A stretch of 63,489 nt of DNA. Origin: JAGVSZ01 sp019137045 (GTDB lineage Bacteria > Pseudomonadota > Gammaproteobacteria > Burkholderiales > SG8-39). The notes beneath the pieces were generated by a model. It searched no databases. It was not told where the DNA came from and was given only the letters and a program-made list of their open reading frames with translations. The DNA lies in the NCBI GenBank assembly GCA_046347635.1, contig JAXMFT010000017.1, forward strand, positions 1 through 63,489. The letters run 5' to 3'. Shown here one piece after another: positions 26,839 to 34,998 of this stretch (position 1 is the first letter of the stretch; the number at the start of each line of letters is the position of its first letter). Position numbers and translations under genes: made by a program.

Positions 26839-27556
26839 GGTCGCCCGCCTCTCGGTCGCCTACGGCAAGCATCGCGCGGTCGAGGACGTGCAGCTGCGCG
26901 TCGGGCGCGACGAGATCGTGGTGATCCTGGGCGCGAACGGCGGCGGCAAGACCTCGCTCCTGAAGGCGATCGCGGGCGTGCAGGCGGCCGCGCCCGGCGC
27001 GAGCGTGCGCCTCGGCGGGCGCGAGATCGGGGGCGAGCCCGCCCACCGCATCGTCGAGGCGGGCCTCGCGCTGGTGCCCGAGGGGCGCGGCATCTTCGGC
27101 GAGCTCACCGTGCGCGAGAACCTGATGCTCGGGGCCTACGCGCGCCGCGCGCGCGGCGGGGAGGCGGCCAACCGGCGGCGCGTGCTCGACCTCTTCCCGC
27201 GCCTCGCCGAGCGCGTCGAGCAGCAGGCGCGCACGATGAGCGGCGGCGAGCAGCAGATGGTCGCCATCGCCCGCGCGCTCATGTCGGCGCCCGACATCCT
27301 GCTGCTCGACGAGCCGTCGCTCGGCCTCTCGCCGCTGCTGTGCGGCGCGCTGTTCGACACCCTGGTGCGCATCCGCGCCGCCGGCGTCGGCATCCTGCTG
27401 GTGGAGCAGAACGCGCGGCGCAGCCTGGCGATCGCCGACCGGGGCTATCTGATGGAGAACGGCCGCATCGTCGGGGAGGGCGTCATCGACGCGCTGCGCC
27501 ACGATCCCGCGGTGCAGCGCGCCTATCTCGGGGTCGGCGGCGCGCCGGCGAGCTGA
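26831..27556 (+). CDS. livF: LIV-type ABC ATPase, LivF-like
   Basis: A 241-residue ATPase with Walker A GANGGGKTS, an intact signature MSGGEQQMVAIARALM, Walker B ILLLDEPSLGL and H-loop LLVEQNARR. It overlaps the livG end by eight bases. With LivG it forms the heterodimeric motor of the transporter. Confidence 0.85.
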   Translation: MLEVARLSVAYGKHRAVEDVQLRVGRDEIVVILGANGGGKTSLLKAIAGVQAAAPGASVRLGGREIGGEPAHRIVEAGLALVPEGRGIFGELTVRENLMLGAYARRARGGEAANRRRVLDLFPRLAERVEQQARTMSGGEQQMVAIARALMSAPDILLLDEPSLGLSPLLCGALFDTLVRIRAAGVGILLVEQNARRSLAIADRGYLMENGRIVGEGVIDALRHDPAVQRAYLGVGGAPAS

Positions 27557-27572
27557 CATGGGGAGCGAAGCC

Positions 27573-28328
27573 ATGCTGAAGGGAAAGGTCTGCATCGTGA
27601 CGGGCGGCGCCGGCAGCATCGGGCTCGCCACGGCCGCGCTCTTCCTGCGCGAGGGCGCGCGGGTGATGCTGGTGGACCGGGAGCCGGCGGCGCTCGACGC
27701 CGCGCTGCGCGCCGCGGGCGGCGGCGCCAACGCCAGGGCGTGCGCGGCCGACGTCGCGGACGCCGCCGCCACGCGCGCCTACATCGACGCGACGCTCGCC
27801 GCGTGGGGCCGGCTCGACGTGGTGTTCGCCAACGCCGGCGTGAGCGGCGTGGTGCGGCCGGTGACCGACTACCCGGAGGACGAGTTCGACCGCGTGCTGG
27901 CGGTGAACGTGCGCGCCCCGTTCCTCGCCTGCAAGTACGGCCTGCCGAAGATGAGCGACGGCGGCAGCGTCGTCATCACCTCCAGCGTGGTCGGGGTCAC
28001 GAGCGATCCCGGCATCGCCGCCTACGCCACCTCCAAGCACGCGGTGATCGGCCTGATGCGCACGGTGGCGAAGGAGGCGGCGCCGCGCCGCATCCGCGTG
28101 AACGTGATCGCGCCCGGGCCGATCGACAACGGCTTCCAGAAGGACATCGAGCGCGCGCTCGGCGAGGCGATCGGGCGCGACGCGACGCAGTTGCTCGACT
28201 CGCTCATCCCGCTCGCGCGCCACGGCCGCGCCGAGGAGATCGCGCGCGCGGTCCTGTTCCTCGCCTCCGACCAGAGCAGCTTCACCACCGGGACGGTGCT
28301 GATGGCCGACGGCGGCATGCACGTATGA
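27573..28328 (+). CDS. Short-chain dehydrogenase/reductase (SDR)
   Basis: A 251-residue classical SDR. The NAD(P)-binding motif is TGGAGSIG (about 10-17), NAG is in FANAGVSG, the catalytic Ser lies in VITSSVVG and the Tyr-Lys pair in YATSK. The acidic residue at the end of strand 2 (MLVDRE) favours NAD. Start ATG 27573 has GGGGAGCGAAGCC; an ATG 15 bases upstream lacks this. It is the last gene of the LIV operon and probably acts on the imported compound. Confidence 0.8.
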   Translation: MLKGKVCIVTGGAGSIGLATAALFLREGARVMLVDREPAALDAALRAAGGGANARACAADVADAAATRAYIDATLAAWGRLDVVFANAGVSGVVRPVTDYPEDEFDRVLAVNVRAPFLACKYGLPKMSDGGSVVITSSVVGVTSDPGIAAYATSKHAVIGLMRTVAKEAAPRRIRVNVIAPGPIDNGFQKDIERALGEAIGRDATQLLDSLIPLARHGRAEEIARAVLFLASDQSSFTTGTVLMADGGMHV

Positions 28329-28369
28329 GCGTTCGCGCCGGCGCTGCGACGTTGTTCGGCCGCGAACGC
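28329..28369 (+). terminator. Possible terminator of the LIV-SDR operon
   Basis: GCGTTCGCG and CGCGAACGC can pair across a 23-base loop immediately after the SDR stop. The loop is long and there is no U-run, so confidence is modest. Confidence 0.35.
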
Positions 28370-28417
28370 GCGTGAGCCGGTGCTAGGATACGGGCCTCAT
28401 CGGCGGATCGTGCCCAT

Positions 28418-28936
28418 TTGTTCTACGCCAAGTTCTTCAAGGCCTTGCATGAAGAGGGCGTTCGATACGTCCTCGTCGGCGGCGTCGCGGTGAACCTGCA
28501 CGGGGTCGAACGGGCGACGGGTGACGTCGATCTGCTGCTGGCGCTGGACGGCGAGAATCTCGGGCGTTTCTACCGCGTCGCGCGGCAATTTGCGCTCAAG
28601 CCGGTCGTGCCAGTGAAGCTGGAAGACTTCTCTGACGCCGCGAAGGTCGAGTCCTGGATCCGCGAGAAGCACATGCTCGCGTTCGCGTTGCGAAGCGGCG
28701 ACAGGCTGGATCCGACGGTTGACATCCTGGTCCAGCCGGCAGTGGCGTTCGACGAGGCGCATGCGCGCGCAGTGTCCATGGACCTGGGCGGCACTCCGAT
28801 CACCGTTGCCGCGATCGAAGACCTGATCCGTTTGAAGACGGGAACGGGTCGCGAGAAGGATCGAGGCGACATCGATGCGCTCAAGCGCGTGCTGGATCTC
28901 GGGCTCGAAAAGCCGCAGCCGGATGGAACCGATTGA
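28418..28936 (+). CDS. Nucleotidyltransferase-fold protein (DUF6036/AbiEii-like)
   Basis: A 172-residue protein with a minimal NTase pattern: VRYVLVGGVAVNLHG (glycine-rich strand), ATGDVDLLLAL (the two-Asp metal site), and later TVAAIEDLIRLKTGTGREKDRGDIDAL, typical of AbiEii/MenA-like or DUF6036 proteins. The start is TTG 28418, the only start in frame near a possible leader. The following small gene overlaps it, giving a two-gene unit that resembles toxin-antitoxin NTase pairs. Base usage is slightly less GC-rich than its neighbours. Confidence 0.65.
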   Translation: MFYAKFFKALHEEGVRYVLVGGVAVNLHGVERATGDVDLLLALDGENLGRFYRVARQFALKPVVPVKLEDFSDAAKVESWIREKHMLAFALRSGDRLDPTVDILVQPAVAFDEAHARAVSMDLGGTPITVAAIEDLIRLKTGTGREKDRGDIDALKRVLDLGLEKPQPDGTD

Positions 28937-29117
28937 TTTCTACTACAGCCCGACGGACGAAGATCTGCGGGCGTACGCCGAGTTGACGCCGCTGGAGCGA
29001 CTTCACCGGCTCGATAACCTGCGTCGCTTCACCCGCATGGTGCGCAGATCGGCGACTCCGTCGTCTGAAGCAGCCGAACCCGCCTCCGAACCCTACCCTG
29101 CGCAGCCGTCCGACTAG
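28923..29117 (+). CDS. Small acidic protein overlapping the NTase gene
   Basis: A 64-residue soluble protein (ATG 28923) containing DLRAYAELTPLERLHRLDNL and a disordered Pro/Ser/Glu tail. It overlaps the NTase gene by 14 bases. Its stop codon overlaps the stop of the convergent cytochrome b gene. Role as partner or antidote of the NTase is inferred from arrangement only. Confidence 0.55.
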   Translation: MEPIDFYYSPTDEDLRAYAELTPLERLHRLDNLRRFTRMVRRSATPSSEAAEPASEPYPAQPSD

Positions 29118-31018
29118 GCCGGCACCACCGCCGGCTTCTGCGCGGTGAACGCGTCGGAGAAGCAGTACTCCTCGCCCAGCCCCTGCGCGACGAACGCCGG
29201 CTTCGCCGCCTCCACCATCTTCACCGACCCGCAGGCGTAGATCGCGAACCCCGAGAGGTCGGGAAAGTCGGCCAGGATCGCCTCGTGCACGAAGCCGGTG
29301 CGGCCGGTCCACTCGTCGTCCGGCCCCGGCTCCGAGAGCACCGGCACGAACTTGAAGTTCGGGTGCTCCTTCATCCAGCGCTCCGGCAGGTCGGCCAGGT
29401 ACAGGTCGCGGCGCTTGCGCACGCCCCAGTAGAAGTGGAGCGGGCGCGTGATGCCCATCCTGAACGCCTGCTCGAGCAGGCTCTTCACCGGCGCGAAGCC
29501 GGTCGCCCCGGCGACGAAGATCAGCGGCCGCTCGCTCGGCTCGCGCAGGATGAAGGCGCCGATCGGGCCCTCGAAGCGCACCAGGGTGCCGACCTTGGTG
29601 TGCTCGAAGAGCAGCGTGGTGGCCTTGCCGCCGGGCATGCGCCGCACGTGCAGCTCCACCAGGTCGGTCTCGCCCGATGGGGTGGTGAACGAGTAGGCGC
29701 GGCGGTCGCCGTCGGGCAGGATGACGTTGATGTACTGCCCGGCCTCGTACGCGATCTTCTTCCCCCCGACCAGGCGCATGCCCACCAGCATCACGTCGTG
29801 CGCGATCAGGTCGAGGCGCTCGATGCGCGCGGCGTACACGCCGAAGGGCTGCTCGCGCACCGCCGCGCCTTCCTCGTACTCGACCTCGACGTCGGAGAGC
29901 GCGGTCGCGCAGCACAGCAGGATCTTGCCCTGCGCGCGCTCGGCCGCGGAGAGCGCGCTCTCGAGGTAGACGCCCGGGTCGACCTCGCCGGCGAGCAGGC
30001 TCGCCTTGCACACGCCGCACCCGCCCGAGCGGCACTCGAACGGCATCGGCACGCTCGCGCGCAGGCCCGCGTCGAGCAGCGTCTCGCCCGGGCGCGCGTG
30101 CACCAGCTTGTTCCCCGGGTGCACCGTGAGCGCCATCGTCGCCTTGCCGGCGCGCTTCGGCGGGAGCCACGGCGCGGCGAGGAAGAGCAGGGTCAGCCCG
30201 CCCACGAGGGCCCACACGGCGGCCGGCGACCAGCTGTAGAAGAGGGGATACACCGTGAGGTAGAACCAGTCGAACTCGAGCGACTGCGGGAAGCTCGCGA
30301 GGTCGGCCTTGCCCTGGCTCAGCGCCGGCTTGACGAGCGCGAGGACCACCAGCATCACCGTGCTGCCGATCATGATGCGGCGCGACGGGAGGGTCTTCGC
30401 GCGCGGCACGCGCTGGGTGTGCACCCACAGCACCGCGAGCACCGCGAGCGGGATGCCGATGTGCAGGAACTGCAGCAGCGTGAAGAAGCGGTCGGTGATC
30501 GATTCCTCGAGCACGAAGTTGCGCACGAACACGCCGCGGAACGGCGGCAGCGCGTCGAACCACTCCGCGGTGGCGGTCAGCACGAACTGCGCGAGGCGGT
30601 CCCACGGGAGCATGTAGCCGTTCACGCCCGAGGCGTACACGAGCCACAGGACGAACACCCCGGTGATCCACGAGAAGGCGCGGAAGCTGCGGTAGCGATC
30701 GAAGCAGAAGTGCCGCGCGAGGTGCAGCAGCATGGTGAGGATCATCGCGTCCGAGGCGTAGCGGTGCACGCTGCGCATGACCCCGCCCGCCCACCACTGG
30801 TGGTGCGTGAGCGCCTCGACCGACTCGTAGGTGTCGTTGATGCCGGTGTCGTAGAAGACGTAGACGTAGAACCCGCTCGCCACGACCAGCCAGAACATCC
30901 AGTAGCTGATCGCGCCGAGGTGGTGGAAGGGGTTGTCGCGCTCGCCGAAGACGCGGTTCGCCTGCGCCTCGACCGCGAGAAAGGCCTTCTGCCCGAGGGA
31001 CTGGAGCGCGCTCAGCAT
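29114..31018 (-). CDS. Cytochrome b / [2Fe-2S] ferredoxin / NAD(P)H reductase fusion
   Basis: A 634-residue membrane oxidoreductase. Residues 1-285 are cytochrome b6-like with His-rich helices (RSVHRYASDAMIL, LLHLARHF, LQFLHIG). About 291-385 is a plant-type ferredoxin with ECRSGGCGVCK and LLCCATAL, i.e. Cx4Cx2C plus a distal Cys. About 390-634 is an FNR-type FAD/NAD module (RAYSFTTPSG, VAGATGFAPVKSL, YACGSVKMV). Electrons could flow NADH-FAD-2Fe2S-heme b to a quinone or a NOR. The plan resembles the cytochrome b of 36828-38471 joined to different electron carriers. It heads leftward from a possible Fnr-type site. Confidence 0.85.
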   Translation of the reverse strand: MLSALQSLGQKAFLAVEAQANRVFGERDNPFHHLGAISYWMFWLVVASGFYVYVFYDTGINDTYESVEALTHHQWWAGGVMRSVHRYASDAMILTMLLHLARHFCFDRYRSFRAFSWITGVFVLWLVYASGVNGYMLPWDRLAQFVLTATAEWFDALPPFRGVFVRNFVLEESITDRFFTLLQFLHIGIPLAVLAVLWVHTQRVPRAKTLPSRRIMIGSTVMLVVLALVKPALSQGKADLASFPQSLEFDWFYLTVYPLFYSWSPAAVWALVGGLTLLFLAAPWLPPKRAGKATMALTVHPGNKLVHARPGETLLDAGLRASVPMPFECRSGGCGVCKASLLAGEVDPGVYLESALSAAERAQGKILLCCATALSDVEVEYEEGAAVREQPFGVYAARIERLDLIAHDVMLVGMRLVGGKKIAYEAGQYINVILPDGDRRAYSFTTPSGETDLVELHVRRMPGGKATTLLFEHTKVGTLVRFEGPIGAFILREPSERPLIFVAGATGFAPVKSLLEQAFRMGITRPLHFYWGVRKRRDLYLADLPERWMKEHPNFKFVPVLSEPGPDDEWTGRTGFVHEAILADFPDLSGFAIYACGSVKMVEAAKPAFVAQGLGEEYCFSDAFTAQKPAVVPA

Positions 31019-31052
31019 GTCCGGACCATAGTTGTCTGCACGCCGGGCGCCT

Positions 31053-31066
31053 TTGACGTGGATTAG
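31053..31066 (-). promoter_or_regulatory. Weak Fnr/Dnr-type site upstream of the cytochrome b fusion
   Basis: On the minus strand the sequence reads CTAAT-CCAC-GTCAA: the right half is perfect and the left half matches 3 of 5. TATGGT at 31030-31025 sits about 29 bases from the site centre, the class II spacing seen at the stronger sites. The predicted transcript start would coincide with the ATG. Confidence 0.35.
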
Positions 31067-31072
31067 GGAAAC

Positions 31073-32161
31073 CTAGCCCCGGCGCAGCGCGTGGGCGCAG
31101 ACGAGGGCCGCGCCGAACACGAGCACCGCGACGAACTGGTGCGCCGCGCCGAGCGCGACCGGCACCGCCGCGAGCAGCGTCCAGGCGCCGAGCGCGAACT
31201 GGGCGGCGAACGCGGCCACGAGGAGGTTCGCCGTGACGCGCGCGCGCGGTCCCGCGTCGATCCAGGCGACGCGCGCCCACAGCCAGGCGACCAGCGCGAG
31301 GAGCAGCCACGCGACCAGACGGTGGTCGAGCTGCACGGTCGCCATGTTGTAGAAGAAGTTCCGCCACCACGGCTCGAGCATGAAGGTCTCGGGCGGGACG
31401 AGGTGCCCGTTCATGAGCGGGAAGGTGTTGTAGGCCTTGCCGGCGCGGATGCCGGCCACCAGCCCCCCGAGCAGCACCTGCGCGAACACGAGGGCGGCCA
31501 CGGCGGCGGCGAGGCGCCCCGGCGCCCCCGCGGCGGCAGTGCGGCGCGGAAAGAGCAGGCCGAGCGCGATCCAGAGCATCGCGCCGAAGATCAGGAACGC
31601 GAGGCCGAGGTGCGCGGTGAGGCGGAACTGCGACACGCGCGGGTCGTCCACCAGCCCCGACTTCACCATGTACCAGCCCAGCGCGCCCTGCAGCGCGCCG
31701 AGCACGAACACCCCGACGAGCTTCCAGGCGAGCGCGCGCTCGAGCCGGCCGCGCAGCCAGAACCAGGCGAGCGGCACGAAGAACGCGAGCCCGATCAGCC
31801 GCCCGAGCAGGCGGTGGAAGTACTCCCACCAGAAGATGCCCTTGAACTCGGCGAGCGTCATGCCGGAGTTGACCAGCCGGTACTCCGGGGTCTGGCGGTA
31901 CTTCGCGAACTCCGCCTGCCACGCGGCGTCGCCGAGCGGCGGGAGCGCGCCCACGAGCGGCTGCCACTCGACGATCGAGAGGCCCGAGTGGGTGAGCCGG
32001 GTCACGCCGCCGACGAGCACCATGAGCGCCACCAGCGCGCAGCACGCGAGGAGCCACGCGGCGATGGCGCGCGCGCCGCGCGCGGTCGCCGCGGCCGGCG
32101 CCGGCACGTGCGCCCGGCCCTGCGCATAGGACAGCGCTTCGCTCATCGCGGCCTCGCTCAT
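31073..32161 (-). CDS. ctaA: Heme A synthase (CtaA/Cox15)
   Basis: A 362-residue polytopic membrane enzyme oxidising heme O to heme A. Four heme-ligand histidines are recognisable: EYFHRLLGR, LTAHLGLAF, QLDHRLVAW and GAAHQFVAV. About eight transmembrane helices; the motif VGGVTRLTHSGLSIVEW near residue 50 is diagnostic of the alpha/beta-proteobacterial type. Start taken at 32161 (MSEAAMSE); a second ATG lies five codons later. It is divergent from the NorS/NorY genes, with CyoE encoded further along, so the locus can make heme A for a nearby terminal enzyme. Confidence 0.85.
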   Translation of the reverse strand: MSEAAMSEALSYAQGRAHVPAPAAATARGARAIAAWLLACCALVALMVLVGGVTRLTHSGLSIVEWQPLVGALPPLGDAAWQAEFAKYRQTPEYRLVNSGMTLAEFKGIFWWEYFHRLLGRLIGLAFFVPLAWFWLRGRLERALAWKLVGVFVLGALQGALGWYMVKSGLVDDPRVSQFRLTAHLGLAFLIFGAMLWIALGLLFPRRTAAAGAPGRLAAAVAALVFAQVLLGGLVAGIRAGKAYNTFPLMNGHLVPPETFMLEPWWRNFFYNMATVQLDHRLVAWLLLALVAWLWARVAWIDAGPRARVTANLLVAAFAAQFALGAWTLLAAVPVALGAAHQFVAVLVFGAALVCAHALRRG

Positions 32162-32495
32162 CGGATGCGAGCGATTCTCGACGCGCTCACCCTGCAATCC
32201 TTTAAGACGCATCAAATTCTTTTCCCGCCTCGATTCGTAGATTGCTCCGCCATGAGCGGCGCCGACGGACGCGTCGCTTGCCTTGACAGGGGGATGAAGC
32301 GATGCGAAGGCTGCCGGCCGCGACCACTGCGCCGCGGGCGAGCGGTGCGACCGCAGCCGCGGCCGGGCGCGCACCCGCCGCCGCGCCCTTCCCGGAGGCC
32401 GGCGCCGCGGACTTCCCGCCGCGCACCAAATTCTATCCCGGCCGGAGCTCCCGGCCCTGACCCGATCCCGCTACGTCCTCAGAGGAGAACCCGCC
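32162..32495. other. 334 bp divergent promoter region
   Basis: It lies between ctaA and the small-subunit gene. It contains an Fnr-like site (separate entry) and a TAGATT hexamer, but no gene with recognisable features. Confidence 0.5.
32202..32243 (+). promoter_or_regulatory. Fnr/Dnr-type site plus -10 for the NorS/NorY operon
   Basis: TTAAG-ACGC-ATCAA (32202-32215) has a perfect right half-site and a partial left half. TAGATT at 32238-32243 lies 29.5 bases from the site centre, which would place transcription near 32250 with the activator at about -41.5. It reads toward the genes at 32496 onward. Spacing supports the call; the left half is weak. Confidence 0.5.
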
Positions 32496-32651
32496 ATGGC
32501 CAACCCCGACCCGATCCCCGAACGCATCCCGGCGATGCAGCACCTGCTGGAGAACCCGTTCCTGCTGCTCTTCATCGGCGTGGCGATGCCGACGGTGCTC
32601 TACATCGTCTGGGGCGTGATGGAGATCGCCAACGTTCCAATTGCGCGCTAG
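32496..32651 (+). CDS. Small single-helix subunit of the NorS/NorY-like enzyme
   Basis: A 51-residue protein with one transmembrane helix (FLLLFIGVAMPTVLYIVWGV, about 23-42) and a short hydrophilic N-terminus. AGAGGAGAACCCGCC precedes ATG 32496, a strong ribosome site. Twenty-one bases later comes the CuA subunit gene. Small helical subunits of this type accompany many heme-copper enzymes. I do not recognise its family by name. Confidence 0.7.
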   Translation: MANPDPIPERIPAMQHLLENPFLLLFIGVAMPTVLYIVWGVMEIANVPIAR

Positions 32652-32672
32652 CCGCCGCGCGGAGACCACGAC

Positions 32673-33218
32673 ATGAGCGCGATTCATCCTCCCGCACAGC
32701 GCATCTGGTGGAAACAGCCGCTCGACAAGATCGAGCTCGCCTGGATCCTCATCGCCTTCGTCTGGTGCCTGGTGATGTTCTTCATGATGCCGTACTGGCA
32801 CGTGTACGGTAAGCAGAACCTCTCCAACGAGACCTACCGCACGACTCCGGAGATCTTCGCCAAGAAGACGCAGGAGGTGGTCGACAAGCACACCGTGCGC
32901 ACCGAGACCGAGGAGAAGATCCCGGTCGTGCGCCCGCCCGCCGGCGGCGACGTGTACCTGATCGCGCGGCTGTGGGCGTGGTGGCCGATCCTCGAGCTGG
33001 AGAAGGGCAAGACCTACCGCCTGCACCTGAGCGCGATGGATTACCAGCACGGCTTCTCGCTGCAGCCCGAGAACATCAACGTGCAGGTGCTGCCCGGGTA
33101 CGAGCACGTGATGAACGTCACGCCGAACCGTTCGGGCGAGTACGCGATCGTGTGCAACGAGTTCTGCGGCATCGGCCATCACAAGATGGTCAGCAAGCTG
33201 TACGTGGTCGACAAGTAA
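32673..33218 (+). CDS. CuA-containing subunit II (NorS-like)
   Basis: A 181-residue subunit with one N-terminal transmembrane helix (about 21-40) and a cupredoxin domain. The CuA set is complete: His126 (YQHGF), C161, E163, C165, H169 and M172 in CNEFCGIGHHKM. It is shorter than a normal CoxB, which has two helices, and fits the NorS type found with NorY in ammonia oxidisers. It accepts electrons from a cytochrome c or cupredoxin. 23 bases separate it from subunit I. Confidence 0.8.
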   Translation: MSAIHPPAQRIWWKQPLDKIELAWILIAFVWCLVMFFMMPYWHVYGKQNLSNETYRTTPEIFAKKTQEVVDKHTVRTETEEKIPVVRPPAGGDVYLIARLWAWWPILELEKGKTYRLHLSAMDYQHGFSLQPENINVQVLPGYEHVMNVTPNRSGEYAIVCNEFCGIGHHKMVSKLYVVDK

Positions 33219-33241
33219 AGGCAAAGGGGAGACAAGCGGCC

Positions 33242-34942
33242 ATGGCCGACGCTACCAACCTGTTCCGCACCTGCCCGCGCACCGGGCTGCAGTGGCACAA
33301 GCCGTCCGAGGGCCTGATCAAGGCCAACGCGGTCGCCGCGGTCGTGTCGCTGCTGATCGGCGGCGTGCTCGCGCTCATCGTGGTGCTCACCCGCTGGCAG
33401 GCGGTGCACCTGGTCGGCCCCGAGGACTTCTACATGTACCTCACGGCGCACGGCCTGGCGATGCTCGCCTACTGGATCATCTTCTTCGAGATCGCCGTCC
33501 TGTACTTCGCCTCCTCGACGCTGCTCAAGTCGCGCCTGGCGGCGCCGCGCTGGGCCTGGGCCGCGTTCGCGCTGATGGTCATCGGCGTGGTGGTGAACCT
33601 GGTGGCGGTGTTCCGCGGCGACTCGACGGTGATGTTCACCTCGTACGTGCCGCTGCCCGCCAATCCGATGTTCTACCTCGGGCTGATCCTGTTCGCGGTC
33701 GGGGCGCTGATCGGCTGCTTCGTCTTCCTCGGCACGCTGGTCATCGCGCGCGCGGAGAAGACCTACGAGGGCTCCATTCCGCTCGTGACCTTCGGCGCCC
33801 TCACCGCGGCCATCATCGCGATCTTCACCATCGCTTCCGGCGCGATCATCCTGATCCCGACCTTCCTGTGGTCGGTGGGGTACATCAAGTCGATCGACCC
33901 GCTGACCTACCGCATGATCTGGTGGGGCTTCGGCCACTCGTCGCAGCAGATCAACGTCGCCGCCCACGTGTCGATCTGGTACGCGATCGCGGCGATCGTC
34001 TTCGGCGCCAAGCCGATGAGCGAGCGCGTGAGCCGGGGGGCGTTCCTGCTCTACATCCTCTTCCTGCAGCTCGCCTCCGCGCACCACCTGCTGTCCGACC
34101 CGGGGTTCAGCTCCGAGTGGAAGGTGTTCAACACCTCGTACGCCATGTACCTGGCGGTGCTGGCGTCGATGATCCACGGCCTCACCGTGCCGGGCGCGAT
34201 CGAGGTCGCGCAGCGCGAGAAGGGCTTCACCAAGGGGCTGTTCGAGTGGCTGCGCAAGGCGCCGTGGGGCAACCCGGTGTTCTCGGGCATGATCCTCTCG
34301 CTCGTCGGTTTCGGCTTCCTGGGCGGCATCTCGGGCGTGATGATGGGGACCGAGCAGCTCAACATGCTCATCCACAACACCATCTACGTCCCGGGCCACT
34401 TCCACGCGACGGTGGTGATCGGCACGACGCTCGCCTTCATGGCGGTGACGTACTTCCTGGTGCCGACCCTGTTCAAGCGCGAGTTGATCATGCCCGGCCT
34501 GGCGAAGTGGCAGCCGTACCTGTTCGGCGTCGGCATGATGGTGTTCACGCTCGCGATGATGGGCGCGGGCACCCTCGGCGTGCCGCGGCGTCACTGGGAC
34601 ATCACCTTCGCCGGGGCGGCGCTGCCCTACGAGTTCCCGGGCGCGGCCTGGCTGATGCTCGGCATCGTAGGGGTCTCGGGCGTGATTGCGGTCGTCGGCG
34701 GCGCGATCTACATCCTGATCACCGTCGGCTCGATCCTGTGGGGCAAGCCGATCCAGGTGTCCGGCTACAGCACCGAGCGCGGCGTCCTCAAGATGCCGGT
34801 CGCGGCCGCGCTCACCGGGCATGGCCATGCCGGCTTCGGCGCGCCGGGAACGTTCGTGGTCGCGCTGGTGTTCCTGGCCGCGTTCGTGCTGTACTACTTC
34901 GTGAACTGGAAGTACCTGTCGACGGTGTGGGGGCTGAGCTGA
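33242..34942 (+). CDS. Heme-copper subunit I, NorY/sNOR-like
   Basis: A 566-residue catalytic subunit with about 13-14 transmembrane helices. Ligands: low-spin His70 (TAHG), His232 (GFGHSS), His281-His282 (SAHHLL), His386/His388 (VPGHFHAT). Four residues after His232 is Gln236 (GHSSQQ), where oxidases have Tyr. The NorS-NorY-CyoE-SenC order resembles the norSY-senC cluster described in ammonia-oxidising bacteria, so nitric oxide reduction in the membrane is the best inference. A divergent oxidase cannot be excluded from sequence. AAAGGGGAGAC precedes the ATG. Confidence 0.85.
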   Translation: MADATNLFRTCPRTGLQWHKPSEGLIKANAVAAVVSLLIGGVLALIVVLTRWQAVHLVGPEDFYMYLTAHGLAMLAYWIIFFEIAVLYFASSTLLKSRLAAPRWAWAAFALMVIGVVVNLVAVFRGDSTVMFTSYVPLPANPMFYLGLILFAVGALIGCFVFLGTLVIARAEKTYEGSIPLVTFGALTAAIIAIFTIASGAIILIPTFLWSVGYIKSIDPLTYRMIWWGFGHSSQQINVAAHVSIWYAIAAIVFGAKPMSERVSRGAFLLYILFLQLASAHHLLSDPGFSSEWKVFNTSYAMYLAVLASMIHGLTVPGAIEVAQREKGFTKGLFEWLRKAPWGNPVFSGMILSLVGFGFLGGISGVMMGTEQLNMLIHNTIYVPGHFHATVVIGTTLAFMAVTYFLVPTLFKRELIMPGLAKWQPYLFGVGMMVFTLAMMGAGTLGVPRRHWDITFAGAALPYEFPGAAWLMLGIVGVSGVIAVVGGAIYILITVGSILWGKPIQVSGYSTERGVLKMPVAAALTGHGHAGFGAPGTFVVALVFLAAFVLYYFVNWKYLSTVWGLS

Positions 34943-34998
34943 GCGTGCGCACGGCCGGGGCGGCGCGCGCCGTCCCGGCGGAAGGCCGGGAGCGAATC

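Noticed and set aside
28881..32057. A 1058-codon minus-strand open frame
   Set aside because: Shadow frame of the cytochrome b fusion and ctaA, with Arg/Pro-rich nonsense and no motifs.
33179..34828. A 549-codon minus-strand frame opposite NorY
   Set aside because: Low-complexity His/Arg/Asp-rich translation of the antisense strand of a clear membrane protein gene.
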